DNA of 64,000 nt from Ixodes scapularis (taxonomy: Eukaryota > Arthropoda > Arachnida > Ixodida > Ixodidae), in assembly GCF_016920785.2 (NCBI RefSeq), contig NW_024609835.1, positions 86,772,243 through 86,836,242 of the forward strand. The letters run 5' to 3'. Both the position numbers and the translations under genes were made by a program. The notes beneath the pieces were generated by a model. That model was not told where the DNA came from. It did no database searches and was given only the letters and a program-made list of their open reading frames with translations. Below are positions 40,402-52,369 of the stretch, one piece after another (the first letter of the stretch is position 1; each line of letters starts with the position of its first letter).

Positions 40402-41920
40402 AATAAAAGGTTAATTATCCCCAGTTGGTTAATTAACGACCTAATTATATATACATATCTTAGTGATTACTGGGGGACCATGTGAGGCTCGCGTGCCCAG
40501 AGGTGTGAACTGCCAAAACTGAAGAATTCTTCATAAATGTTCTCCAGCCCACCAGTCAATCAAATTGTACCATTTTCTGGCCTGGAGCAACATGGCCACC
40601 GCCCCTCACCCTCTATGTTCTTCTGATATGGCCATCTGTGACGTTTTATCTTCCCTGAATTGAAGATAAACATGAAAGATGCAGAATCGCATTTACACGA
40701 GGAACAAAGCGCCCTTTGGACATTTAAGTGAAACGTGTGTTTTAGAATTTGTTTCCCAAAAGTACTTTATCTTCAAGCCTAAAACTAAAACGGTAATCAG
40801 GTCATATTTTTCTGTTATTGGGTACAGCCGAAATGCGAGAATGTCTAACTACTAAGAATGCGAAGGGTATATCTCAAGTTGCTTGAGAACCCCTTCAAAA
40901 GTCGCGTTTCATGGGGTGTTTTCTTCGCGTTTATCATTGTAATCTTTTCGCTAAAAATTATTATCACCACGGTATTCGCGTGTAACCATGTTTGAAAGCC
41001 TCTCGGAGTCTTTCATATACCTGCATTTTTAATAACAAAGATACTAATATGTAAGGCTGGAACCCCAAGGTGTGTGTTGTCTTTCACTCTGATGTAGAAT
41101 AATATATATATACTTCTTATTAATTATTACTACCATACTCTAGAAGACGAAATAGGGGACCCTCACCTACACACGTATATGTATACACACGAATAGAGAC
41201 ATGCAAGGCAGAAGCATACACACACAGACCCACAAACACAGACTCGAAAATCCCCCGCACACACGCACGCCTGTGTTATCGAACGGATGATTGCACCTCG
41301 AAAATGTTTGAAACGCACGCGGTAAAGGCATAAACTTTTGATTCGCACCAGGACGCACCGAGGTTTATTTTAATTACATCACCGCTTCCCTTTTTCTAAG
41401 CTAAAGAGAACGAACAATTATACTTCAAGAGATAAAATAAAAACGACAGCTTTAGAGAATGTATTAGCGGAGGCAGACCAGAGGGCTCGGAGACACGCGA
41501 GCACACTCGCACAAACGAACCGATACGCCGGATCCACGATCCTACGCCTGCAGTCGGTCGCTCCCGTGGCTAAGTGATCAAGGGGGTGCCGCCGACGCCA
41601 TGAAGGGAAACCTAGACCCGATAAATGCTCCAGGAAACACGGAAAAGTCTCGAAACAGGGAATAATACGTATATAAAAAGAGCAATCTCGGACGCTCCGC
41701 GGTCAATGCCGCTGCAAGCGCGAAGCACGCCCGTCGAACACCGCGACTTATCTTCGACGGAGTCAGCCCTGAAGACGTCGAGCGCGAAAACGTTGTCGAG
41801 ACGAGTCGCGGCTTATCGGAGCCGGTTTTATGAAGTTCATAACCTTCTTTATCGGATTTCTATAATCGAATACAAAACTGGACGAAGTCGGACGGGTGAC
41901 CACTGCGATTCAAAGTTGAC
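40402..41920. other. Intergenic, no supported gene
   Basis: A (CA)-rich microsatellite lies at about 41163-41265. No gene or clear element is seen. Confidence 0.5.
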
Positions 41921-41923
41921 GGT

Positions 41924-42191
41924 GAGAAACTGAGGGCGAGGGGGAGATGAGAGCGCCGAACTCTGGTTGGAAGGATAGTGGGCTGACGCGATGGCCAGCT
42001 GCCTTCGTCTCCACTCATCGTTGGAACGCATTCGAACGCCGAACGTTGACGTCCGGCGTTTAAACGCGTAACACCGCCCGAGATGCAGACGACGCTCTTG
42101 TTCGCTCTGATTGCATCGAGAAAGCTAGCCTTTGCCTCTCGGCGCCCTGACAACCCCCACGCCTCTCCTCTCCTCCTCTCCCTCAGTTTCT
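41924..42191. mobile_element. Foldback MITE, family E copy 2
   Basis: It is bounded by GAGAAACTGAGGGCGAG and CTCTCCCTCAGTTTCT. The core has GCCGAACTCTGGTTGGAAGGATAGTGGG and CGTTCGAACGCC/CCGGCGTTTAAACGCG stems. The right half has diverged. Confidence 0.8.
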
Positions 42192-43040
42192 TTATGTATA
42201 CTCGGGCGACACAGGGAGAAGGAAAGCTGCTGAGAGGAAAGTATCGGAGATGAGCCATCGCGATGCTAACCAGTCGATCCACGGTGACTAACGGTCATGT
42301 TGCAGGGAGCGTTTGAAGGGACAGCTTAGAGGACGACCCGCCTACCGGTGATTAACACACAAACCGAATCGCCGACTAGTGACTGTACTCGGTGTCGTCT
42401 CTTTACGATGGACAGCAGCGGATGCTACGAGCCATCCTTGCCAACCTACGTTAAACATGACTAAATCCCCCCCCCCCCCCCCCCCCCCCCCCCCGTCGTC
42501 GCGCCTTTTTTGAAGGTCACGGGCTCTCACACGGCATTCCTTATGGCTTCGATGACTTGTAGGGTCTTATGCGGTTCATCGTAAGGTAAAACGAAATATA
42601 AGGGACTCATTTATGGGAACACCAACCATTCGGTCCACTTACAAGTTTTCCGAAGGCAAAAGAAACACCCCCCCCCCCCCCCCCCCTTTCTTCCTTTTCT
42701 TTAAAACCCAGCATTTCAATTTGCATCCAAATTTTCTCACGTCATAAACTCCCCGAACGGTTCAGCATGACACGAGCGTTATTGAGTCGTCCCACTTGCT
42801 GCTCTCGTGGGTACTCCGATGTACCCGCGAGGTCGAACCGACACGTTATGCTTATAATGGTTTCACACGGGAGTTAGGGCGTCCGGAGACGCCTCGTGGG
42901 TTTTCCGCCTGTCAGTCATGGTCTTGCTCGTTCGATGCTTGGCACGTGATATGCCTGTAGGTCGCAAGGTTTCCGACACTTCAGTGCGACCACCTGCCGT
43001 GCGTCTTTGCTGGTGGTCAACCGCATCGCACATAAACGGG
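42192..43040. other. Intergenic with two poly(C) tracts
   Basis: C runs of about 28 bp (42467-42494) and 19 bp (42668-42686) stand 170 bp apart. No gene is supported. Confidence 0.6.
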
Positions 43041-43051
43041 AGTATAAAAGA

Positions 43052-43060
43052 ATAAAAGAA
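43052..43060 (+). promoter_or_regulatory. TATA-box candidate
   Basis: GGGAGTATAAAAGAATAAAAG is a good TATA box. No first exon could be identified downstream, because the next LINE lies in antisense from 43381. Confidence 0.25.
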
Positions 43061-43380
43061 ATCTAGGCCGGTGCCGGTGTCTGTCTTCCGTCTTCTACTC
43101 TGTCCATGTCTCTGCGCTGTTTGTTACCCGTTAAAATGAACTATCAGCTAGCCCATTCGTCAGCGCCGAGAATAGCATACGCGACGTGACGATCTGGCGG
43201 GTGATCTCTGGTGTTTTGTTTGGTATCGGAGTAACGCGACAAGGAGCGAGCACAGCCGATTCGATTCACAATTTTGTCCCATTCAAGTTAGACAGGTGTT
43301 GTACAGGCCTGTTTTTGTATGTGCTCAAGCACTTTTGCACGATGAGTAACATGTCTGGGGGTGTTGGACTTTTTAAATAG

Positions 43381-44480
43381 TATTTTATTTTATTTTCAAA
43401 ATACTACCAATTCTCATTAGGGGATTAGAGCAGGCATGGTACAAACAAAAACAACACACGAAATTGGTGAGGCGCACGAAAAACAGTAAATTTTAGAAAT
43501 CGTCACTTTCTTTCACAATGAAACAACAAAAAAGAACAAAACAAAAAGAACTAACTCATGAATTTACTAAGAAGGTGTTGTTCAAGAGCTTGAATGAACG
43601 CATCCACATTTGTGTAGTTAAAAAATAGAGGATCAAGGCTGTTCCAATCTCTTACAGAAGAAGTACCAAAAATATTATTATTGAAAGAGTATTCCGTTAA
43701 TGTATTACAGTGTTTATGTCTTGTTGGTCTTGCCTGGGAAAGATTCATGTACTTGTTCTTGTCTATTTTAAAAGCGTCGTTTAAAAGGAGATACAAAAGT
43801 TTGAGTCTTCCTTAATTTTTTTGCGATCAGTAGTGGTCAGTAGGCTGGAGGTTTTCAGCAATTCTGTAGGGGAATCAAAGCGACCATACTTGTGGTGAAC
43901 AGATTTTATCGAGTTCTTCTGAACACTTTCGAGGATGTTGACATTGGTTTATGTATGAGGGAACCAGGCAATGAGTGCATATTCTAATTCCGGGCGAACG
44001 CGTGTGGTATATGCGAATAACTTGGTTTCTTTCTAGAAAAAAAATATTTGACGAGCGCTTTACTAGATACGTATTTGACATGCACATTACAGTTTAAATT
44101 AGACGTTAACACGACACCTAGGCATTTGTATTCAGTGACTCTGAGCAAAATTTTACCGTCTAAGCTGTAAAGAAATTCAAGAACATTTTTTTTCTTATTG
44201 GTCAAGCGCATAGAGACCGTTTTGTCTGTGTTCAAAACCATCTGCCATTCACTGCACCAGCCTGCTACCTTCTTTACAGATCTATTTAATATTGCAATTT
44301 GCTTGGTCATCTTGGCATGAGATATTGCGATAAATAATGTAGTCATCTGCAAAAAACCTTATGTTTGCGTCAGTGCCATCAGCCATGTCATTTATGAGCA
44401 GAAGAAATAAGAGTGGCGCTATGACAGAGCCCTGTGGAACTTCAGACTCCACTGCAACTGGTTTTTGAAACCTGCCCTTC
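43381..44480 (-). pseudogene. CR1/Jockey-type LINE, RT to 3' end, antisense
   Basis: On the minus strand, from 44480 down, the translation gives ESEVPQGSVIAPLLFLLLINDM (motif B region), FFADDYIIYR (the catalytic FADD is intact), NRSVKKVAGWCSEWQMVLNTDKT, VTEYKCLGVVLTSNLNCNVHV and then, shifted, the C-terminal ARPTRHKHCNTLTEYSFNNN...VRDWNSLDPLFF. It ends KFMS with a stop near 43551. The 3' end is A-rich (AATAAAATAAAAT) near 43381. It is 5'-truncated just before the PQG motif and has several frameshifts. It is a different family from the RT at 9834, judging by FADD versus YADD and the thumb sequence. Confidence 0.78.
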
Positions 44481-44484
44481 GTAA

Positions 44485-45999
44485 CAATCAGACTGAGTTA
44501 TTGTATTGACAGCAATTCGTGGAACTGCAAACATCATCGACCCTTTCTTAGCGAGCACGCCGTTAACATTTGAACCGGAGAAGTGCTCGCTTCGTCTCCC
44601 ACGGGCAGTGTGTTGTGTCACTGTAAATGCCAGAGGAATGGAAACTTTCTTCTGGGACCAGAGCGTTCACTTTACTCTCCCCATAAATTTAAATGAACGG
44701 GCACAGCGGCTACTAATACTCTCGTCACACGAGGAAATTTACGGCATTTCCATAAAACGACGTTTGAGCGATCGACCCGTCAGCGATCACCACTTATGGC
44801 GCAGCGGGTTCCATCAACACCACCCCAGAATATTCAAGGCCGGTGACTATGCTTGGCTACACATAATTTCTATCTCGGTGGGATGTTTTATTGCACAGTA
44901 ATGTCTAATTATAAATGACTTGATTTGCATATTTTTTTATTTTTTATTTTCAGGTGTGTTTGAAAGCGATTGTATAATTTGGCTTAAAAAATGTATGTTA
45001 ACCGTTGTGCATTAACCTTAAAGGTATTTCTACTCTTTTTATATCCCAGTGTTTATTCTACAAATTACTCGCATCTTTATGTTGTAGAAGTGATGAAATG
45101 TGAACGAGTGTGTACTCACTTTTGTGAGCTCTTTTCTGCGAAAATCTCTAAGGGATTAGCAGTATTTTCAAACAAACAAATAAATAAAGTCCAGATGAAG
45201 CCAACGCTTCGGATCGATGGGAACAGTCAGATAGTGTCAAAAGTGCACCATCATGGTGCTCGTCATGTTTTTGTACATGCTCTATTATTGCCGAACAAAT
45301 TATAAATAAAAAAATGGCCAAGTGACTCGCGATTTTTAAAGCTTCCTCATGGGTCCCATTATCTCCTAGCGCCGGCCGCATCTCTACTTAAACTGAAACG
45401 GAGTATAGTCTCCTCTACCTCTGCGGAACGGCATCGCTCTCTGGGATGGCGGCAAGTCGGCAGTAGGGCTCGTTAAACCGACGTCAACTTCGTAATCTCA
45501 ACCCTGAGACAAGGGGAAACAAAATAACGGACAAGACGTTTCATTTATCCGTGTCTCGGGGTTTAGATTATACTGTTTCCTAACCGGCTCATCTGCATAC
45601 GTTCGCTCCTTGCAGTCAACTTCGTATTCAATTCCTGGAGAATCTCAGGTGCCGTACATCGGAACGCCACAATTAATCAGGCGGACGATAGTGGAGCTAC
45701 AAGTTTCCTGTAGCTTTATCTCCCTCTGAAGGAGTCAAAATTTTAGCTCACGGGATGCGAGTATTTCAGAAGCGTTAGTTCCACGGGCGACGCGCCTAGT
45801 CAGGACGCCGAGCTGCGCCGCCGACAACGCAATTGTCATATAGTGTAAATGACATTAACTTTTCCGTGGGATATAAGAAGTGGCACGAGTGCGTTCTTCC
45901 AGCAAGAGTACTAAATTCGCTGTTCCAAAGAAAAAAAGAATTACTCATATTACATGTGCTTAGTGGCCACCAGAAGTCGGCATTTTAGGTCGCCCTTAC
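44485..45999. other. Intergenic, no supported gene
   Basis: A 131-codon frame at 44506-44901 has no recognisable domain and starts next to the LINE truncation point. Nothing else is supported. Confidence 0.4.
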
Positions 46000-46430
46000 T
46001 CACCCTCACCTTCACAGTCACACTCACCTAAGCCCCTCACTCACCCTCACCCTCACAGCTACACTCAACTTCAGCCCTCACTCACCCTCATCCTCACAGT
46101 CCCACTCACCTTCATCCCTTCACTCACCCTCACTGAACCTCACGGCCCTCACGCGCCTCACGCGCTCACCGCCCTCACGGCCCTCACCGCCCTCACGCCC
46201 CTCACGCACTCATGGCCCTCACGCAATCACCGCCCTCACGGCCCTCACGCACTCCACTCACCGCCCTCACGCCTCTCACGCACTCACCGCCCTCATGCAC
46301 TCATGGCCCTCACGCCACTCACCGCCCTCACGGCCCTCACACCCCTCAGGCACTCACCGCCCTCACGGCCCTCACACCCCTCTCGCCTCTCACGCTCTCA
46401 TGACCGTCACACCACTTAGGCCAGCTTCGG
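46000..46430 (+). repeat. CCCTCAC-type minisatellite, array 1
   Basis: Imperfect units of 9 and 18 bp such as GCCCTCACG and CACTCACC are repeated across about 430 bp with a strong C-over-G strand bias. Open frames in all three phases (Thr/Pro/Ser/His-rich) are a by-product of the lack of stop codons and are not genes. Confidence 0.92.
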
Positions 46431-46896
46431 GTGGGGCAATTTTGCCCAGAAACTTGACGTAGCAACACCAGCAACACGAGCCGCCCGCGTTCACACGCAG
46501 CAGCCAATTGCTGCAATTTGCCATCATCACCATGAAATTTTATCTTTCTTGCACTATTTAGACACACAATTACGTGCTATAAACGTGTTTTATGCATTTT
46601 GAATCTCGTTGAGAATACTAACGCACCTTTCTGAAACAGTTTATTTCCAAAAACGACCAATTTCAAACCAGTAGTCTTTCATTGTCATCATCACCGGCAC
46701 GAGGCATCACGCGAAAATATCGCGTCCCTGATTGGATGCAGCCGCTTCGAATTGCTCGAATACTTCGAATTGCTCCGAACTGCTCGCTTATTTTGAGCCG
46801 GACCCGATCTCAGCAATTCGTGTTGATCTAGGAAAAGCTAGAGAACAACCCGCCATGAACACCAAAATTGCGGAGAAAGTTGCTCCGTCTGAATGG
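46431..46896. other. Spacer between minisatellite arrays
   Basis: Unique-looking sequence with a GAATTGCTCGAATACTTCGAATTGCTCC local repeat near 46747. No gene is seen. Confidence 0.5.
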
Positions 46897-47285
46897 GGCC
46901 TCACACACTCACCACCCTCACGCACTCATGGCCCTCACACCACTCATGCACTCACCGCCCTCTCGGCCCTCACACCCCTCACGCACTCATGCCACTCACC
47001 ACCCTCACGCACTCATGGCCCTCACACCCCTCATGCACTCACCGCCCTCACACCCCTCACATCCACTCAGGGCCCTCACTCCACTCACCGCCCTCACGCC
47101 CCTCACGCACTTATGGCCCTCACACCCCACATGGACTCACCGCCCTCACGGCCCTCACGGTCCTCAGAGCTTTCACGGCCCTCACTCACCCTCACACTCA
47201 TGAATTTTCGTGGTTCAGAAACTCACTCACCCTCACCTCACCCCTGAAGGTGAGAGTGAGTGAGTGTGAGTGAGGGCCCTCATGA
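46897..47285 (+). repeat. CCCTCAC-type minisatellite, array 2, with inverted end
   Basis: It uses the same units as array 1. The last about 45 bp switch strand (GGTGAGAGTGAGTGAGTGTGAGTGAGG), so the array ends in a hairpin with the preceding CACTCACCCTCACC. Confidence 0.9.
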
Positions 47286-47289
47286 GTGA

Positions 47290-48578
47290 GGTTTGCCGAG
47301 GTATGGTGGCCATATTCCTGTAGCACGTTTTCAAGCAGTCTATAAACGCTCGTGCCATCGTACCAGGCGGCACCCGGCCAAAGCTCACCTTGCACGCAGT
47401 GCGCACTCTTATCATTGTTTCAAAAGTGTATTTACTTTTTTTTTATTTGTCTGTGCCAGCTTCCGCACGAACACAAATCCTTTTTCCCTTTTCTTTAAAA
47501 GTGGGAACCCAGCCGGAATTGAAAATTTTGTTTCTAAAATGGGCCGGCCCGATAGAAGTCGACTATTTAGCACCTCTTCGCCGATTTCGGTTAGATCTCT
47601 TCTCCTTTGCTAGTTCCGCCTAGAGCCCCTTTCGCGGATCCCGACGGCCACCATCTTCCGATAAGCGGTCGCTACCCGAAATAGCTCCGTAAGCTCTCCT
47701 TTTTATCCTCGGCGCTAACCGCCTGACAGGTCTGCTTTGATGCGGCGCTCGACGAAACCAAAAAAAAGAACGAAAATACAAGAAAACTGTCCGCGTTCAC
47801 GAACGTCATAAAATGAGAAAAGCACTTTCGCGTCCACTTACGGAAACCAAGATGCTCAGGCGCCCCAAAAAATGACCAGCCAAAATATAAGCAAACAAAA
47901 GCTGGTTCGCCCAGCACCGTTTTTTTTATTTTTTTTTGCGTTTTTACGTTACATTAACGTTACCGAAACATCCGTGTCTCGAATGTCGCGTGTCATGCTA
48001 TTTCCTTAAACTGGTTGGTAGCCATGCTTAAAATAAAGCTCATACGTCCCAGTCACTTGTAGCGTCAGCAGACGTAAGCTTTCGTAACGTAACGTAACTC
48101 AGGAAAAGGGAGCTCGGTTTTCTGCAGGGAAGAAAATTCTCTTTGCGTCCTGCTCGCCTAAACTGCTAGGTAGGCCGTGTTGGGGCAGTGCAGAAAGGGG
48201 AGAGGATATAGGAAAGGAGGAGGTCGGCAGAAGTGCAAAGCGCCAAGTGTACGTCAGCCTTTTTAAAGCAAACTAACCAATAAAAAAATATAAAACGAAT
48301 TTGCCCCCCCCCCCCCCCCCCAATAAAGAAAAGCAAAAAAAGACAAACAAATTGTTCTGCTCTTCGAGAAATTAGTCGAAATTTTAAGTCAGTTTGATTT
48401 GGAGCATCGCACAACAAATTTCAAACTGCGGATAAAAAGAAAAGAAAGAAAATGTAACAATACATGTTAAGATAAAAGGTAAACATCAAACCTGCGCAAT
48501 TTTATGTTTTCTTCCAAGAGAGCGGCAAAGTTGTACTGAGATGTTTGTGGAAAAATATATACTACCGCTAAAACCACG

Positions 48579-48609
<31 letters not shown>

Positions 48610-49850
48610 AAAATAGTACGTTTTTTGTTGTTGTTGGTCTCAAGGACTTCAAGAACAACGTTTTTTTATATCTGAAGATGCGCAGCTAATTCAACGTTTG
48701 TCGGCCATCATCTCTTGCATTTTCACGACATTCCCCCCAAAATCCCAGAACTTTCAGTTACATCAGTTAGGTGTTTTAGTTAGGCCTGGCTTAGGCACCA
48801 GTGCCAAGCCAGACCACACATGGAGCACGCAAGATTACTTCCTTCACCATCTGTGCAACCTTTTGGATTTGTAGGAAGGTCGTTTATTAGGAACCCTTCG
48901 GGAGGTACACTCTGTCTGTGTCCGAGGAAATCCACAAAACTACATAACTGCAAATCACGTTTCTCGTTTCGCCTCTAACGCTTCGCATTCTGTGAAAACG
49001 GAGAAACCGTGAAACGTATTTTCCAACATTTTAAGTCACAAATTGGAAAACTAAAAGAAAAAGATGATTCTGTTGAATGCACATAAAAACACAACAAATC
49101 ATTTAAGAACTTACAGAAGTTTTATAAGAGTTGTTTAAGTTTTCATACGTTTGGTTGGACGAATTCTCTATAAGGAGTTTCTTATTTCACTATTTGGAGT
49201 CGTACCCCTTTTTATCCGCTACACATTACTCTACCCGTTATTGCGTTATTTAACTAATTTATACCTACTGCGTTATTTGATTAAATTATTTACTGAACCG
49301 AAGAAAAGTGTCCTTCTTATGACATGCCCAGGTGATAAACAGGAATCTCCAGATATTCCCCGGAACACCTGCGCGCGACTGTAAATAGCTCGAGCAACAA
49401 GTTCCGGAAAGTTCCCCCATTGCAGCAACGTGTGATCGTAAATTGTGTCTATCGGGTCGGCCCCGTCCACCTCGATCGGTGCCATCTGGTGTTGTTTGTC
49501 GGTAATGCAGGCTCGTTAGTTTCGCGAACAACGCCTTCCTTGGCCACGACGCAAACGCAGAAATGCCTCTTTCTACGTGATTCGAAGCCGCAGGGAGTCT
49601 CCCGCTATTGTAGCATCGATCATCGGGTGCCTGTTCTTGCCAGTATGCCGACGAGTAGCATTGACTGTGATGCGGTCTCCGCGAATAAGTAGACGCCTTT
49701 TTTTTTCCTTCCCCGAAGCGCGTTTGTATTTGCGGTGACAAGCCCGGACGCACTGCAATCATCCTCACTTTACCTCGCTTCGGCAGCTGCGCATGCGTTG
49801 TTCGTGTTCCGACGTTTCAGTGAGCTGCAGAGAAAGCTAAGTAAGCTCGA
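47290..49850. other. Intergenic, no supported gene
   Basis: Poly(C) runs lie at 48304-48321 and 48579-48595 (the latter followed by (CA)n). A poly(T) run lies near 47920. Overlapping frames at 49286-49768 have no motif that I recognise. Confidence 0.5.
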
Positions 49851-51150
49851 GCTCGGTGGCTTTTGATTACACTACAAATAGTTTACTAGCGGAATACGAT
49901 CTATACTCCGCTCATTTGCATATAGCGCACCTACATCGCCAAATCCTCCCCGAATGGTTTGGAAATGCCGCGTCCGAAAGAACGAATGCACATCACGCGT
50001 TCAGCCGTTCCAACTACGCAAAAGCTATCGGCACCAAGATGTAGTAAAGTATTTAATTTCATCTTCATTAAAAAAAAAAGAGTGAATTTTCGTCTACTCA
50101 CCGACATGGCACACAGTGCACCAACCACAGTTAGGTGTGGAGCGTATCCCTTGAATGACAAGGTACAAAAAGCCCGTGTTACTCGAAGACGCCATCTGCA
50201 AAAACCGTTTTGCTCCCTCCTTGTCTATGTATATGCCGAAGTCGCGTTTCTGAATCAAATTGTTATTTTGTACCCGGTCAATTTCTGAACTCGGCCCGAA
50301 GATTACAGCGATTAGCTATACCACGTGCCTTTTACATGAACATAGACGGGCACTCGCAGATATTGTTTCGGAGTGTATGATGCACGAGTGGTGGGGCAGC
50401 GGGAGCACCTATACCGAAGCTACACGAGCTTAGCTTAGGAGTATAGAAATTTCTAAAACTCTTGGACTTCATATGTTCATGGCTGGTTTGCAGATATGAA
50501 TCAAGCTGATAATACCCGCTGCACGCACGTTCGAATGTTTTATGCACATTTGTGGGACGGCGAATCCCAAACTTTTGAACTCTAACACAGTTGGAAGAAA
50601 GTGGTGCGCAAGGAATCTTCACCACTTGCCTCACTGACACCAACTATTTTCCTAACAAAATATTATTGACTATTTCGGGAAAGCACGCCGAGCATAGCGA
50701 CGTTTTCCGCTTAAAGTCACTCTCGTTTGAGGCCCAAATGTTTTCACTATTCGTTCGAACAGCTTGGAATCGCGAACTTGCAAAATCCTCTATTGCTTTT
50801 GATACGCAGTGTACATAGAGTGGCGTGAATCAACAGCTTAAACGGACTCTTCGTCAAGCGGGCACTCGTCCGATGAATTCAAAAATTTGTGCGTCGTGTT
50901 TACGGTAGTTTAGTTTAGCTGCTGCACCAGGTGTCTGTGTGCGCGCGCATGCAGGTGCCCGATGGTTTCTGCGCATGTGCGGATGGTTGACACAGGGCGA
51001 TCGTACTTTCCTTCAGTCCCAGCCCAAAATGTCGACAATGACCAATTTGAATGGAGAAGGAGGGACAAAAAAAATTGTATTGCAAATTGCTGGGCAATTG
51101 TGTTGCATACGTGAAACGTTCTAGGATCCCGTGACATCAGGTCACCTGCC
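49851..51150. other. Intergenic, no supported gene
   Basis: I see no LINE, SINE or inverted-repeat element and no convincing reading frame here. Confidence 0.45.
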
Positions 51151-51152
51151 GT

Positions 51153-51328
51153 CAATTTTCCCGCTAAATTTAGAGGGGAAACTGAATTGGCGTCTAAGTC
51201 ACATGAATCCAATTTTTCCACCAAATTAAGAGGAGAAACTAAATGGCCGTATAGGTCCCGTGGCGTTAATTTCTAAGCTAATTTAGCGGAGAAACTGAAT
51301 TGATGTGTATAGGTCTGTGACGTCCCAA
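51153..51328. repeat. TAAATTTAGCGG tandem repeat, locus 3 (three 58-bp units)
   Basis: Units begin near 51155, 51213 and 51271. Each has a (C/G)CTAAATTTAG(A/C)GG-GAAACTGAATTG core followed by GTATAGGTC/GTGRCGT. Spacing is 58 bp both times. Confidence 0.75.
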
Positions 51329-51488
51329 AAGGCAACACTGCGCGCGACGCATGATGGAACATCACAGGCCACGGCTTCACGAAACTTGGGCTTCAAGAAA
51401 TGCGGCTTCAAGAAATACGGAGCAACTAGCCAACGAACGTTTTACGTAAAAAAAAAAAAAAGAAATGACTTGCAAGTTTATATTATGG

Positions 51489-51770
51489 GAAGAAACTGAG
51501 GGAGGAGATGAGATGAGAGAGTACGGTGGCGTCAAAGTGCCGAGCTCTGATTGGAAGGAGATATAGTGCGCAGACGCGAAACACTGCGTCCGGTGTTCGA
51601 ACGCCGGACCCTGTGCGAGGAGCAGACAACGCCCTTTTCGCTCTGATTGAATGGAGATAGACAAGGGCAGCTAGCCTGTGCATCTACCCACTAAACCTAC
51701 AAATCAGAGCTCGGCACTCTGACATCACGGCAAGCTCTCATCTCCTCCCCTCTCGTAGTTGCTCTCCGTA
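51489..51770. mobile_element. Foldback MITE, family E copy 3
   Basis: It starts AGAAACTGAGGGAGGAGATGAGATGAGAG. The core GTGCCGAGCTCTGATTGGAAGG is mirrored by CAAATCAGAGCTCGGCACTCTGA, and it ends CTCTCATCTCCTCCCCTCTCG. Its central stem is CCGGTGTTCGAACGCCGG-like. Confidence 0.82.
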
Positions 51771-51904
51771 CCAGGAATATCTGAAAGTGCACGCTTCTAG
51801 GCCTCTAAGCCTTGATTCTTACACAAGGGCGCGCACTTGTGCAGTTATGCGCACAATACCCGTAGTCCAATATAACAGACCGAACCCCAGACAAGTCTAA
51901 AGGG

Positions 51905-52045
51905 CGATTCACACTTGCGTTGTGTGTAACAGAGTGCGAGGGTTGTTATGGCAACCGTGGCGTCGGCTGCAACCAAAGGGTTAAAGACCGGTTTCGTTGG
52001 AGCCAACGCAGCTGTTGCCATAGCAACCGTCGCACTCGATCAGAC
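51905..52045. mobile_element. Foldback MITE carrying paired X-box (RFX-type) sites
   Basis: The arms GAGTGCGAGGGTTGTTATGGCAACC...GGCTGCAACC and the inverted right side GGAGCCAACGCAGC..GTTGCCATAGCAACCGTCGCACTC pair. Each arm holds an X-box: GTTGTTATGGCAAC at 51942-51955 and GTTGCCATAGCAAC at 52014-52027. The GATTCACACTTGCG left end resembles the TTCACACTGGC end of the MITE in LINE ORF1. Confidence 0.6.
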
Positions 52046-52155
52046 CGTAGCAATAGCGCAAAAAAGTTACTGAATCACTAGAAGAAAAAAACAAACAAAA
52101 AAACTTAACTCTATAAACGCAGTATGCTTCCGCAGAATCCCGGCGCTTAAATGCT

Positions 52156-52368
52156 ATGCGGAGCGAAAGTTCGTCTGCTTCCTTTGCAGAGGACGTGCTG
52201 ATGACAGACCGCCGAGCTTTGATTGGCTTGGATTGAAAAATAGTGGGAACTCAAAGCAAGCTGCCTTGAGGTCTACCCACTACCCTTCAGTCAGATCCAA
52301 TCAGAGCTCGGCGTTCTGATATCACCACAACCCCTGCAAAAGAAGGAGACGAACTTGCGTTCCGCATA
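52156..52368. mobile_element. Foldback MITE, family D copy 2
   Basis: The ends TGCGGAGCGAAAGTTCGTCTGC and AGACGAACTTGCGTTCCGCA pair. The core GCCGAGCTTTGATTGGCTTGGATTG is mirrored by GATCCAATCAGAGCTCGGCGTTCTGA. Confidence 0.85.
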
Positions 52369-52369
52369 C

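Noticed and set aside
46212..47273. Long Pro/Thr/Ser/His-rich open frames (up to 171 codons)
   Set aside because: They lie entirely in the CCCTCAC minisatellite, are open in several phases at once, and follow from the lack of stop codons in the repeat unit.
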